A stretch of 44,288 bases of DNA, from assembly GCA_017616785.1 (NCBI GenBank), contig JAFZXK010000014.1, positions 1 through 44,288 of the forward strand, given 5' to 3'. Source of the DNA: Alphaproteobacteria bacterium. GTDB taxonomy: Bacteria > Pseudomonadota > Alphaproteobacteria > Rs-D84. A program made the translations under genes and the position numbers. Below, piece after piece: positions 32,748-39,615 of this stretch (within the stretch, counting starts at the first letter, position 1; each line of letters starts with the position of its first letter). The notes beneath the pieces were generated by a model. It was not told the DNA's origin. It worked only from the letters and a program-made list of their open reading frames with translations, and ran no database searches.

Positions 32748-33174
32748 GTTTTGTCCTTTTGGCGATTCCAAAGAAGTCCGGACCGGACACCTTTATACCC
32801 GTAATATCCAGCGCAATCGCAGATAACGTTTTATATGTTTTATCGTTATACGCGAACCCGTCGTCTGTAACGATAACATTGTGTTTAATGCCACGAAATA
32901 TCTTGGTTATGGTGCTACCAATGGTCAAATTGTATTTGTTTTTGTGCACCTTATCCAAACAAGCATCGGGGTTATCTTTATATTTACGAATTTTTACCAT
33001 ATATTTTGGTTCTATTCGCAGTTTTAATCGATCACATTGTATGTAGTACCACAAGGCAAAATTCTGCCGTTTGAACGGATATGGACAGTATTTTGCCCAC
33101 AATTGCCCACGTTCTGCAAACGGCAAGCGTTTCAGTTCATCAAATCTTTGCGGTATATCAATTTCGCACGACAT
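32734..33174 (-). CDS. DUF2924 family protein, recombinase partner
   Basis: 146 aa. N-terminal half: RFDELKRLPFAERGQLWAKYCP. C-terminal half: a RAMA-like region with GSTITKIFRGIKHNVIVTDDGFAYNDKTYKTLSAIALDITG, then SGPDFFGI, which is the DUF2924 signature. The family usually lies directly upstream of serine recombinases in alphaproteobacterial elements, as here; a DNA-binding or directionality role is plausible but unproven. ATG 33174 follows AAAGGAG. Confidence 0.88.
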   Translation of the reverse strand: MSCEIDIPQRFDELKRLPFAERGQLWAKYCPYPFKRQNFALWYYIQCDRLKLRIEPKYMVKIRKYKDNPDACLDKVHKNKYNLTIGSTITKIFRGIKHNVIVTDDGFAYNDKTYKTLSAIALDITGIKVSGPDFFGIAKRTKHDSK

Positions 33175-33199
33175 ATCGACTCCTTTATAACATCGTCCA

Positions 33200-33228
33200 A
33201 TTACCGCTCTAAAATAGCTAGAAGTCAA
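33200..33228 (-). promoter_or_regulatory. shared-type promoter (copy 1)
   Basis: On the minus strand: TTGACT (33223-33228), 17 bases, GGTAAT (33200-33205). The flanking AACTTGACTTCT and AGAGCGGTAAT blocks are the same as at 34445-34473. It drives DUF2924 and the recombinase. Confidence 0.7.
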
Positions 33229-33299
33229 GTTAATAAAATTATAGGGAAATATGTCGAAATTTGTGTTATAATTCTTGGGTAATATTAAGGGAGATTTTT

Positions 33300-34220
33300 A
33301 TGTTTTTGTACAACAAGGATAAAAAAGGTCATTTGAAACAAGTAAAACAGGTGCCTTTCAAATTAGAGAAAAATGTGCAGGAGATATTCGAGAATAACCT
33401 TAACGAGATTATGGGGTTGCAGTTCGTAGATACAGAATACGCTGTAAAAGACAAGAGATTTGATACAGTGGCTTTTGACGAACAAAATAAATCTTTTGTT
33501 ATTATCGAATATAAAAGGGATAAAAGCACCAGTGTTGTAGATCAGGGCATGACTTATCTCTATTTAATGTTGCAAAACAAATCTCAATTCGTTCTTGATT
33601 ATAATAACAAGTTTGGTAAACAGTTGACCGTCAATAGTGTAGACTGGACACAATCCAGAATTGTTTTTGTTGCATCATCGTTTAATGATTTTCAACAAAC
33701 ATCGTCCCTGTTTGATAATTTGGCCATTGAGTTATGGGAAGCAAAACAATTTGAAGATGGTCATCTATTAATAGGACCGTTGCCTAAAAAAGATACCATT
33801 TCTATGCCAATTCCAAAAACATCAAACACAAAATCTGCCTCTGTATTTGCCGCGGTCTCCTCTGTTGTGAAACCTGTAACAGAAGACGATTTGCTACAAG
33901 TGGCAAGCGAACCTATTAAAGAACTGTATACTAATTATAAACGTTCTATTTTAGCCCTAGATGACAGTTTGGAGATAAAACCAAATAAATTGTATATTGT
34001 GTTTAAACAACAGGGTAAAAACAAGGTGGATATAGAAATTCATAAAAATTATCTATTGTTATATATCAATGCAAAACATGGTCAACTTGATGACTCGAAA
34101 TCGCTGTTTGAAAATTGTTCCAACATCGGACATTGGGGAAATGGTGACTATCGCATCAAACTTACAGACGATAAATACTTACAGTATATTTTGAGTGTTA
34201 TCAAACAAGTCCTTAAATAA
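33300..34220 (+). CDS. PD-(D/E)XK nuclease-like protein with DUF5655 C-terminus
   Basis: 306 aa. ATG 33300 follows AAGGGAG. N-terminal half: NucS/PD-(D/E)XK-like fold with RFDTVAFDEQNKSFVIIEYKRD, whose D...E-x-K residues fit a nuclease centre. C-terminal half: DUF5655-like with KELYTNYKRSILALDDSLEIKPNKLYIVFK, VDIEIHKNYLLLYINAK and WGNGDYRIKL. Such fusions occur as lone genes in defence-rich loci; the family name is from recollection. It lies alone between two minus-strand genes that share one promoter type. A restriction-like role is inferred. Confidence 0.75.
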   Translation: MFLYNKDKKGHLKQVKQVPFKLEKNVQEIFENNLNEIMGLQFVDTEYAVKDKRFDTVAFDEQNKSFVIIEYKRDKSTSVVDQGMTYLYLMLQNKSQFVLDYNNKFGKQLTVNSVDWTQSRIVFVASSFNDFQQTSSLFDNLAIELWEAKQFEDGHLLIGPLPKKDTISMPIPKTSNTKSASVFAAVSSVVKPVTEDDLLQVASEPIKELYTNYKRSILALDDSLEIKPNKLYIVFKQQGKNKVDIEIHKNYLLLYINAKHGQLDDSKSLFENCSNIGHWGNGDYRIKLTDDKYLQYILSVIKQVLK

Positions 34221-34224
34221 CACA

Positions 34225-34419
34225 TTATTCAACTGTAAACCATTTTGAAATAATATCCCATATTTCCTTATTAGATTTATGGGATATTTCTTTTAATAAG
34301 CATTCGATTTCTTCTTGCTTGCCTATCCGGCATAAACCTTTAAAACACAACACTATTAGAAATACAATATCGTGTTTATATTTGCTAATTGGTATAGTAA
34401 TTTGTTGATATTTTGTCAT
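34225..34419 (-). CDS. small hypothetical protein, 64 aa
   Basis: ATG 34419 follows AAAGGATAAAAC and a promoter with the same sequence blocks and the same 18-19 base leader as the DUF2924 gene. The protein is KYKHDIVFLIVLCFKGLCRIGKQEEIECLLKEI, then a Trp- and Lys-rich tail. No family recognised. The shared promoter suggests it acts in the same programme as the recombinase, perhaps as an excision or control factor. It ends 4 bases from the convergent nuclease-like gene. Confidence 0.7.
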   Translation of the reverse strand: MTKYQQITIPISKYKHDIVFLIVLCFKGLCRIGKQEEIECLLKEISHKSNKEIWDIISKWFTVE

Positions 34420-34444
34420 GTTTTATCCTTTGTCTATGTTTCAC

Positions 34445-34473
34445 ATTACCGCTCTGAAAGCCACAGAAGTCAA
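34445..34473 (-). promoter_or_regulatory. shared-type promoter (copy 2)
   Basis: On the minus strand: TTGACT (34468-34473), 17 bases, GGTAAT (34445-34450), with AACTTGACTTCT before and AGAGCGGTAAT at the -10. Confidence 0.7.
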
Positions 34474-34548
34474 GTTAATAAAGATAATAAAACGACTGGA
34501 CTTTCGGTTAAAAGTAATGACAAATGCGACAACATAAAAGGAGTCGCC

Positions 34549-34761
34549 ATGAAATATAAACATTTTGATGACATTGAGCCAAATCACCGTATGGATTTTA
34601 TAATGCTCTATTTTGCAGCTTGCCGTTCGTTACGCGAACTTGAAGCCGCAATTCGTAGAACAAACAATGGATACTTGACCTGTCGTCAAGCATGGTTGCT
34701 CCGTCGTATTCAACACAAACTTACCCAAATGGTGGCATTATGGAAAAAGCAATCTTTATAA
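34549..34761 (+). CDS. small hypothetical protein, 70 aa
   Basis: ATG 34549 has AAAAGGAG upstream. A helical protein: MKYKHFDDIEPNHRMDFIML, then AACRSLRELEAAIRRTNN, with TCRQAWLLRRIQHKLTQM near the end. The two Arg/Leu helices could form a helix-turn-helix or a small dimer, but no family is recognised. Transcribed away from the 64-aa gene; a GAGCG/CGCTC hairpin follows at about 34774-34791. Confidence 0.65.
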   Translation: MKYKHFDDIEPNHRMDFIMLYFAACRSLRELEAAIRRTNNGYLTCRQAWLLRRIQHKLTQMVALWKKQSL

Positions 34762-34811
34762 ATTTGTAAAAAAAGAGCGTCCGGAGCCGCTCACTCAAAA
34801 ACACTAAGCCG

Positions 34812-35045
34812 TTATAAACAACACGGGTATCCTCTCGTGCATTCGCACTGATTTCCTGCGCGTTTTAACGCCTTGTGTTTTATATCATCACTAAATGCTG
34901 GTGGGCTTTTGTGATTTGTATCGCCATATGATGCTGTTTCTGCATGACATTTTTGACACAACACTTTTGCGTTGTCTAAGCCATTTCCACCGTCGATTCT
35001 GATGTGATGAACTTCAAGATTTGTCGTTCTGCGACATCTAACCAT
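34812..35045 (-). CDS. small HNH-type protein
   Basis: 77 aa. NLEVHHIRIDGGNGLDNAKVLCQKCHAET carries the HNH core (HH, the Asn of GLDNAKVLC, and CxxCH). FSDDIKHKALKRAGNQCECTRGYPCC follows with further Cys, possibly a zinc site. Much shorter than phage packaging HNH nucleases, so a minimal nuclease or a DNA-binding relative. ATG 35045 is chosen because AAAGGAGGTGAGCAAT is an ideal ribosome-binding site; GTG 35054 lies inside that site. It has a 200-nt structured leader. Confidence 0.8.
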   Translation of the reverse strand: MVRCRRTTNLEVHHIRIDGGNGLDNAKVLCQKCHAETASYGDTNHKSPPAFSDDIKHKALKRAGNQCECTRGYPCCL

Positions 35046-35283
35046 ATTGCTCACCTCCTTTATTGCCTGTACTCTGGTTGGCTCTCAGTTCGTAAAATAG
35101 AAACCACTTTACAACCGAAAACGGAAGTGATAAACTCAGAGACAGGTAAGGGTCACTGTTTTTATAGTGATTTCTAAAATGCACTCTCTATTTTCATCCG
35201 GAATTTAGAGAGTTTTTTGTTCTTGTGATTATTGTCCCAAGAACAAGTATCATTATATATTATGTTATGTAAAAAATCAAGAA
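35046..35283 (-). promoter_or_regulatory. promoter and long structured leader of the HNH gene
   Basis: On the minus strand: TTGATT (35275-35280), 17 bases, TATAAT (35252-35257). The roughly 200-nt leader holds a chain of helices: TTGTTCTTG/CAAGAACAA (35217-35246), ACTCTCTA/TAGAGAGT (35183-35213), TCACTG...TAGTGA (35153-35170), and a 13-bp imperfect outer helix (35063-35076 with 35137-35149) enclosing CACTT/AAGTG and CCG/CGG stems. On the plus strand the TAGAGAGT arm is followed by T5, so a terminator for rightward transcription is also possible. No known RNA class recognised. Confidence 0.6.
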
Positions 35284-35353
35284 CTTTTTGTCAAAAATAA
35301 TAAGTTTTCGTATTATTTTTTATAAAAATACAATATTTTTATAAAATACTGCT

Positions 35354-35381
35354 TTTGTTTTTAATAAATTAATGTTATAAT
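35354..35381 (+). promoter_or_regulatory. promoter of the repressor operon
   Basis: TATAAT at 35376-35381 with a weak TTTGTT at 35354-35359. ATACATAACGTAT (35380-35392) is an imperfect dyad; a related TGTTATGTAA lies at 35263-35272, next to the opposite promoter. These are candidate operator sites for the S24 repressor. Confidence 0.55.
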
Positions 35382-35407
35382 ACATAACGTATAAACGAGG
35401 GATGAAA

Positions 35408-36004
35408 ATGAAAAACGAGATTATCGCGCTTTTGCGAACCGAAGGTGAGCTAACACTTACCGGGATACAAGACAAGTTAGAAAAAAAACACAAACCTGTC
35501 GTAGCGTACCATCTGCGTGGATTAATAGATAGAGGGCTTGTTCATAAAACTCAAAACAAAACTTATAAACTGGTCGATTGTGACGGGTTGCAAGTCAATG
35601 GTGTTGAAACAATAATTGTACCACGAATTATTGCAAAAGCAGGTCCTAATGATGTGTTTTTATCCGAAAATGTTTCCACATGTGAATTGAATAAAAAAGA
35701 TACGTCTTATAAGCCAGAAGATTTGATAATAGTGCAAGTGTCAGGCACATCCATGGAACCAACATTTTCCGATGGAGACATGCTATTATTTCGCAAAACA
35801 TTTGAAAAACCAGAAAATAATTCAATTGTTTTATGGCGAGTTGACGATGGTGCAAAAATAAAACGAATAAAATGGGTTGACTCACCAGAGGAATCTTATG
35901 GATTGTTATTATCGGACAATGTTAGCGACCCAGACAACACACCTATTCACGTTGATGATAATAATTCCGAATTTATAGGCAAATTTGTATCTCGTATCAG
36001 TTAG
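35408..36004 (+). CDS. LexA/CI-like S24 repressor
   Basis: 198 aa. N-terminal winged helix (EIIALLRTEGELTLTGIQDKLEKKHKPVVAYHLRGLIDRGLV), C-terminal S24 peptidase with the catalytic Ser in VSGTSMEPTFSDGDMLLF and the Lys in GAKIKRIKW. An Ala-Gly pair in IIAKAGPND would be the self-cleavage site. Such repressors cleave themselves with RecA on DNA damage. ATG 35408 has GAGG 8 bases upstream; ATG 35402 is too close to it. First gene of an operon with tcmP and the Cys-motif protein, so those genes may be induced by DNA damage. Confidence 0.85.
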   Translation: MKNEIIALLRTEGELTLTGIQDKLEKKHKPVVAYHLRGLIDRGLVHKTQNKTYKLVDCDGLQVNGVETIIVPRIIAKAGPNDVFLSENVSTCELNKKDTSYKPEDLIIVQVSGTSMEPTFSDGDMLLFRKTFEKPENNSIVLWRVDDGAKIKRIKWVDSPEESYGLLLSDNVSDPDNTPIHVDDNNSEFIGKFVSRIS

Positions 36005-36035
36005 TGTTAAAAAAAAGAGAAACGGAGATAATAAT

Positions 36036-37097
36036 ATGGATACTAGAAATATAATTACAGAACACAGTAAAATCAAATTAGAAATTTACAAAAAATATTT
36101 GAAAGCATATTTGTCTATAATGGCTTTACCCAATGTCCCATATCAGCATATATCTGTTATAGATCCTTTTGCGGGTATGGGAAAAGATGACAAAGGCACA
36201 GAAGGCAGCGCATCTATTGCCAAAAGTGTTTTTGATGAATTGTATCCTGTTTTTATTAGTAATGGAAAGATTCCACATTTGTTTTTAAATGAATTGGATA
36301 TTAACCGTTTTGCAAAATTAAAAGAAAACGTACCATCGGCAGAATACATTAATTTTTCTAGTGATGATGCTAATAAATTTATATCGAATACCGCTAATGG
36401 CTTGATGGGGCACGCGCTTTATTTTATAGACCCTTTTGGATATACACAACTTGATAAAACCACATACGATTCATATTTATTCGGCAAAAACAATACAGAT
36501 ATTTTAATTTTTATTCCTGTTTATCATATTTATAGATTTTTACGCAAAGAAGAAAATTCTGAACAATTAAAACCCATCGCGGAATTTTTAAAAGATATCG
36601 ACATATCCGAAAGCAGCGTAAAAAATCTTAAAACATATAGGGAGTTCACCAATGTTGTTGCTGACGCATTAAAAGAAAAATCTAATACTCATTTTGTTTA
36701 TTATAAAATATTAGATAACGAAACAAGCAATTCTCATTATGCATTATTCTATATTTCAAAAAATGTACTAGGCGCACAAAAATTTCTTGAGATCATGGAT
36801 CAAATGAAACAACCAAGTTTATTTTATAATATCATATCTGAACCAGAACACTTCAGATTTGAAAATGGCTTAAAACAAAATCAAGTTTTAAATAATCGTC
36901 AAATATATTTGGGCGGAATTGTATGTGGATTATTACCAAAAGACATACGAAAAATATTGAAGTCTTTAGAAGAAGAAGGTAAAATATCCGTAAAGTCGTT
37001 AACCGGGTACGAACGTAAAAGGAAGGCGTTTCCTGTAGATTACAGCGATTATATAAATAAACAACCTAAAATAGAAGTTTTTTGGGTGGGAAAATGA
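36036..37097 (+). CDS. tcmP: three-Cys-motif partner protein TcmP
   Basis: 353 aa. The opening TEHSKIKLEIYKKYLKAYLSI, then ISVIDPFAGMGKDDKGTEGSASIA and ALYFIDPFGYTQLDKTTYDS, match the TcmP layout: a methyltransferase-like Rossmann fold with DPFAGMG and DPFGY in place of the SAM and substrate loops. The C-terminal part looks like a winged helix (DIRKILKSLEEEGKISVKSLTG). Family members lie next to a protein with a three-Cys motif, as here. ATG 36036 follows ACGGAGATAATAAT. Its stop overlaps the next start (ATGA). Confidence 0.85.
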   Translation: MDTRNIITEHSKIKLEIYKKYLKAYLSIMALPNVPYQHISVIDPFAGMGKDDKGTEGSASIAKSVFDELYPVFISNGKIPHLFLNELDINRFAKLKENVPSAEYINFSSDDANKFISNTANGLMGHALYFIDPFGYTQLDKTTYDSYLFGKNNTDILIFIPVYHIYRFLRKEENSEQLKPIAEFLKDIDISESSVKNLKTYREFTNVVADALKEKSNTHFVYYKILDNETSNSHYALFYISKNVLGAQKFLEIMDQMKQPSLFYNIISEPEHFRFENGLKQNQVLNNRQIYLGGIVCGLLPKDIRKILKSLEEEGKISVKSLTGYERKRKAFPVDYSDYINKQPKIEVFWVGK

Positions 37098-37870
37098 AAA
37101 AAGTTGTAGGATATATTGAAAGAAAATCTATGCTCTACAAAACAGGCGTAGAGTATGGTGATTATACGATGAACCATGTTGTTGGTTGTTCTCATGGTTG
37201 TTTGTATCCCTGTTATGCTTTTCTTATGGCTAAACGTTTTGGGACAGTTAAAGATTATCAGGAATGGATTCGTCCAAAATTGGTGTCTAATACACTTGAA
37301 CTACTTGATGCAGAAATCCCCAAATTAAAGTCAAAAATAAAGTCTGTTCAGTTGTGTTTTACGACAGACCCATTTATGTACGGTTACGATGAAATAAAAA
37401 AGATGAGCTTAGCATCGGTGAAAAAATTGAATGATGCAGGCATAAAATGCACTGTCTTAACTAAGGGCACATTACCGAAGGAACTTGCGGAGTTATCCAA
37501 AGAAAACGAATATGGTATAACATTGGTTTCTTTGGATGAAAATTATCGCAAAAAAATAGAACCAGGTTCTGCACCATATAAAAAAAGAATTGAAGCTTTG
37601 AAATATTTACATGATAAGGGGTTTAAAACCTGGGTTAGCATAGAACCATATCCAACACCAAATCTTATTGAACAGAATTTAGATGAGATTTTGGAAGTAT
37701 TAAAATTTACAGACAAAATTATATTTGGCAGAACCAATTATAATAAAGAAATATCTGCATTTAAAACTCATAAACTGTTTTATAATGAACAGGCCGCCAA
37801 AGTTATTAAATTTTGTAAAAAACACAAAAAATTATGGCATATTAAAAATGGTACCATTACAGAATTATAG
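37094..37870 (+). CDS. Cys-motif (radical-SAM-like) partner of TcmP
   Basis: 258 aa. NHVVGCSHGCLYPCYAFLMAKRFG has the three Cys (C-x3-C-x3-C), near but not equal to the C-x3-C-x2-C of radical SAM enzymes; it recalls spore-photolyase-like and Gp37/Gp68 proteins. A TIM-barrel-like order follows: VQLCFTTDPFMYGYDE, KCTVLTKGT, YGITLVSLDE, FKTWVSIEPYPTPN, DKIIFGRTNYN. It probably binds an iron-sulfur cluster and acts on nucleic acid with TcmP. ATG 37094 overlaps the tcmP stop. Last gene of the repressor operon. Confidence 0.8.
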   Translation: MKKVVGYIERKSMLYKTGVEYGDYTMNHVVGCSHGCLYPCYAFLMAKRFGTVKDYQEWIRPKLVSNTLELLDAEIPKLKSKIKSVQLCFTTDPFMYGYDEIKKMSLASVKKLNDAGIKCTVLTKGTLPKELAELSKENEYGITLVSLDENYRKKIEPGSAPYKKRIEALKYLHDKGFKTWVSIEPYPTPNLIEQNLDEILEVLKFTDKIIFGRTNYNKEISAFKTHKLFYNEQAAKVIKFCKKHKKLWHIKNGTITEL

Positions 37871-37923
37871 CAATTACGTTTCACTATCGCTGCGACGATG
37901 GCGTTAAGGTGATATCTTATATT

Positions 37924-38148
37924 CTAAATTTCATCATCATCAACGTATGTTGAATTACTAGACTTATTATTTGTTGTATTAGCACCAAGTACGAATAATA
38001 TCCCAGAAAAACCTAATGCACATATCATGCCTAACATCAATGTTGTGTTTAAAACCGTTAACATATTTGTTACTACAATATTTTCAATTCCGTAAGCGCC
38101 GGCTGCTATTGCCAAACCAAGCATTACCAATCCAAAAAAATAAGCCAT
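37924..38148 (-). CDS. small membrane protein, 74 aa
   Basis: Two membrane helices (YFFGLVMLGLAIAAGAYGI and LMLGMICALGFSGILFVLGA) and a polar Asn/Ser tail ending YVDDDEI. ATG 38148 follows AAAAAGGAAAACAAA. Third gene of the minus-strand envelope operon (beta-barrel, lipoprotein, this). Family not recognised. Possible roles are an inner-membrane partner, a holin-like protein or a superinfection-exclusion protein; none is shown. Confidence 0.65.
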   Translation of the reverse strand: MAYFFGLVMLGLAIAAGAYGIENIVVTNMLTVLNTTLMLGMICALGFSGILFVLGANTTNNKSSNSTYVDDDEI

Positions 38149-38187
38149 TTTGTTTTCCTTTTTGTTTAGAACCGAACTCGTTTGCCC

Positions 38188-38604
38188 CTACATTGAATCA
38201 CGTATACCGGCGAGTCCAACTTCTGGTGTGACAGAATGAATGCTTACACCATTCATGCCAACGTATAATTCCATAAATTTTCGTTTTCCACGAGAAATGA
38301 CCGTTTCTGCACCGGCTCTTTGCCAAGAACCACCTGTGGAAATTATATATTCCCCAGGTTCAAGATTTATACAAAAATAAGTATCATTGGGTAATCTACC
38401 AATATATTCTTCATCTGCATATATTTCATAGGTCATTGCCGCACCGACAAAGTTTGAAGAACGAAACATACACAATTGCCCGCCACGCGGATCAATGTTT
38501 GGTAGTCGTCTAGCCGTAACCGCAGCTTCTTCCGAAGTTATTTGTGATACTCCGCCACAAGCGGATAATGTGATTGTAAGTAGAAATAATAAAATCTTTT
38601 TCAT
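38188..38604 (-). CDS. DUF2846-like lipoprotein
   Basis: 138 aa. ATG 38604 follows CAGGAGG. A lipoprotein signal (MKKILLFLLTITLSACGG) has its lipid Cys at residue 16. The mature part, GGQLCMFRSSNFVGAAMTYEIYADEEYIGRLPNDTYFCINLEPGEYIIST, resembles the beta-sandwich DUF2846 domain. Probably anchored in the outer membrane; 14 bases after the beta-barrel gene, so cotranscribed. Confidence 0.8.
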   Translation of the reverse strand: MKKILLFLLTITLSACGGVSQITSEEAAVTARRLPNIDPRGGQLCMFRSSNFVGAAMTYEIYADEEYIGRLPNDTYFCINLEPGEYIISTGGSWQRAGAETVISRGKRKFMELYVGMNGVSIHSVTPEVGLAGIRDSM

Positions 38605-38618
38605 ATATACCTCCTGTA

Positions 38619-39371
38619 TCAAAACGTGTACTTTGCACCTAGCATAAATTGACAATTATGCATAACAAATGTTTTTTCCTCTGATTCCACATAACCGATA
38701 TAAATATTTGCTAAACCATATTTCACTGTTGTTACAAGTAAGTTATACTGAACTTCGGGCAAGATAGAAAAGTTGTCCGTTAACGGTATATCAAACCCAA
38801 GACCAAATTTTGCTGCAAAAGCGGTTTTACCGGATTGCAGGTACAAATAGTCGTCGTGATCTGTATCTGTAAAATCTAGACTTGCCGCTCCCAGACCAAG
38901 AATTATATTAATGGTCGTATTATCTGTAACTTTGAAATACGGAATAAAATTTAACATGTAACTTGTATAACCAACATCCGCATGCAACTTTGAATCCCAA
39001 CCGTCGTTAAACTTTGCCTCAGATGTAGCGACATTTGCTATTTCTAATTCTACACGCAAAGACGGGTCGCGATTAAAATCAAGCCCCAAAGCACCAGAGA
39101 AAACAGGTTTATCCGCAGAAAAACTAAATCCTTTATTGTCATATTCATCAACATACATTGAGCCATACATTAAATTGTAACCGCCTTTTGCGCTTATATA
39201 AAATCTGGTGGGGTGACCGTTATCGTTTCGCTTGCTGTAGCTTTGTGTATTTGATTTATAATTGTAAGTACTGGCATTGCGATAATAACTACCCATAGGC
39301 GTTGTTAATGTTGCCGCCTTCACGATATTCGTACTAAAAACTATTATCAGGAAAAATATTATCTTTTTCAT
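38619..39371 (-). CDS. outer-membrane beta-barrel protein
   Basis: 250 aa with a signal peptide (MKKIIFFLIIVFSTNIVKA) and alternating strands: RFYISAKGGYNLMYGSMY, FSGALGLDFN, LRVELEIAN, SYMLNFIPYFKV, INIILGLGAAS, FAAKFGLGFDIPL, FSILPEVQYNLL, and a terminal strand CQFMLGAKYTF ending in Phe, as outer-membrane barrels do. An eight-stranded OmpA/Opa-like barrel is likely. ATG 39371 follows AAAGGATGGCGAG. It sits in the element between repressor-operon and packaging genes, like a lysogenic conversion gene, and has a long folded leader. Confidence 0.82.
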   Translation of the reverse strand: MKKIIFFLIIVFSTNIVKAATLTTPMGSYYRNASTYNYKSNTQSYSKRNDNGHPTRFYISAKGGYNLMYGSMYVDEYDNKGFSFSADKPVFSGALGLDFNRDPSLRVELEIANVATSEAKFNDGWDSKLHADVGYTSYMLNFIPYFKVTDNTTINIILGLGAASLDFTDTDHDDYLYLQSGKTAFAAKFGLGFDIPLTDNFSILPEVQYNLLVTTVKYGLANIYIGYVESEEKTFVMHNCQFMLGAKYTF

Positions 39372-39394
39372 CTCGCCATCCTTTGGTTTCGCAA

Positions 39395-39594
39395 AAGATG
39401 GCGCGGGGAGGTTGAAAAATCATTGCGTAGAATGACCTGCGGTTTTTGGCTATGCCTTATGTTCCACAGCTCCCCGCATTAGCGGGGGATATCTTTAAGG
39501 TGCTATTCCGGCACCCTACGCAACGAAGTTTTCAACTCTTCGGCATCCTTCGCGGATACATTCCTATAATACATTAAAAACACCTAAAAGACAA
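39395..39594 (-). promoter_or_regulatory. promoter and switch-like folded leader of the envelope operon
   Basis: On the minus strand: TTGTCT (39589-39594), 17 bases, TATTAT (39566-39571). The roughly 188-nt leader has nested helices: TTTTCAAC/GTTGAAAA (39529-39536 with 39411-39418), then CTACGCAA/TTGCGTAG (39516-39523 with 39423-39430). Inside are GGTGC/GCACC (39499-39515) and CCCCGC/GCGGGG (39472-39487). GCGGGGAG at 39470-39477 (minus sense) can instead pair with CTCCCCGC at 39403-39410, just before the ribosome-binding site. The competing pairings look like a regulatory switch. It may also be a copy of a dispersed repeat. Confidence 0.6.
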
Positions 39595-39615
39595 CAAAAA
39601 TGTCTTTTTTCAAGT

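Noticed and set aside
35060-35220. tracrRNA of a Cas9 system
   Set aside because: No Cas gene and no repeat-spacer array anywhere in the window; the HNH protein is only 77 aa.
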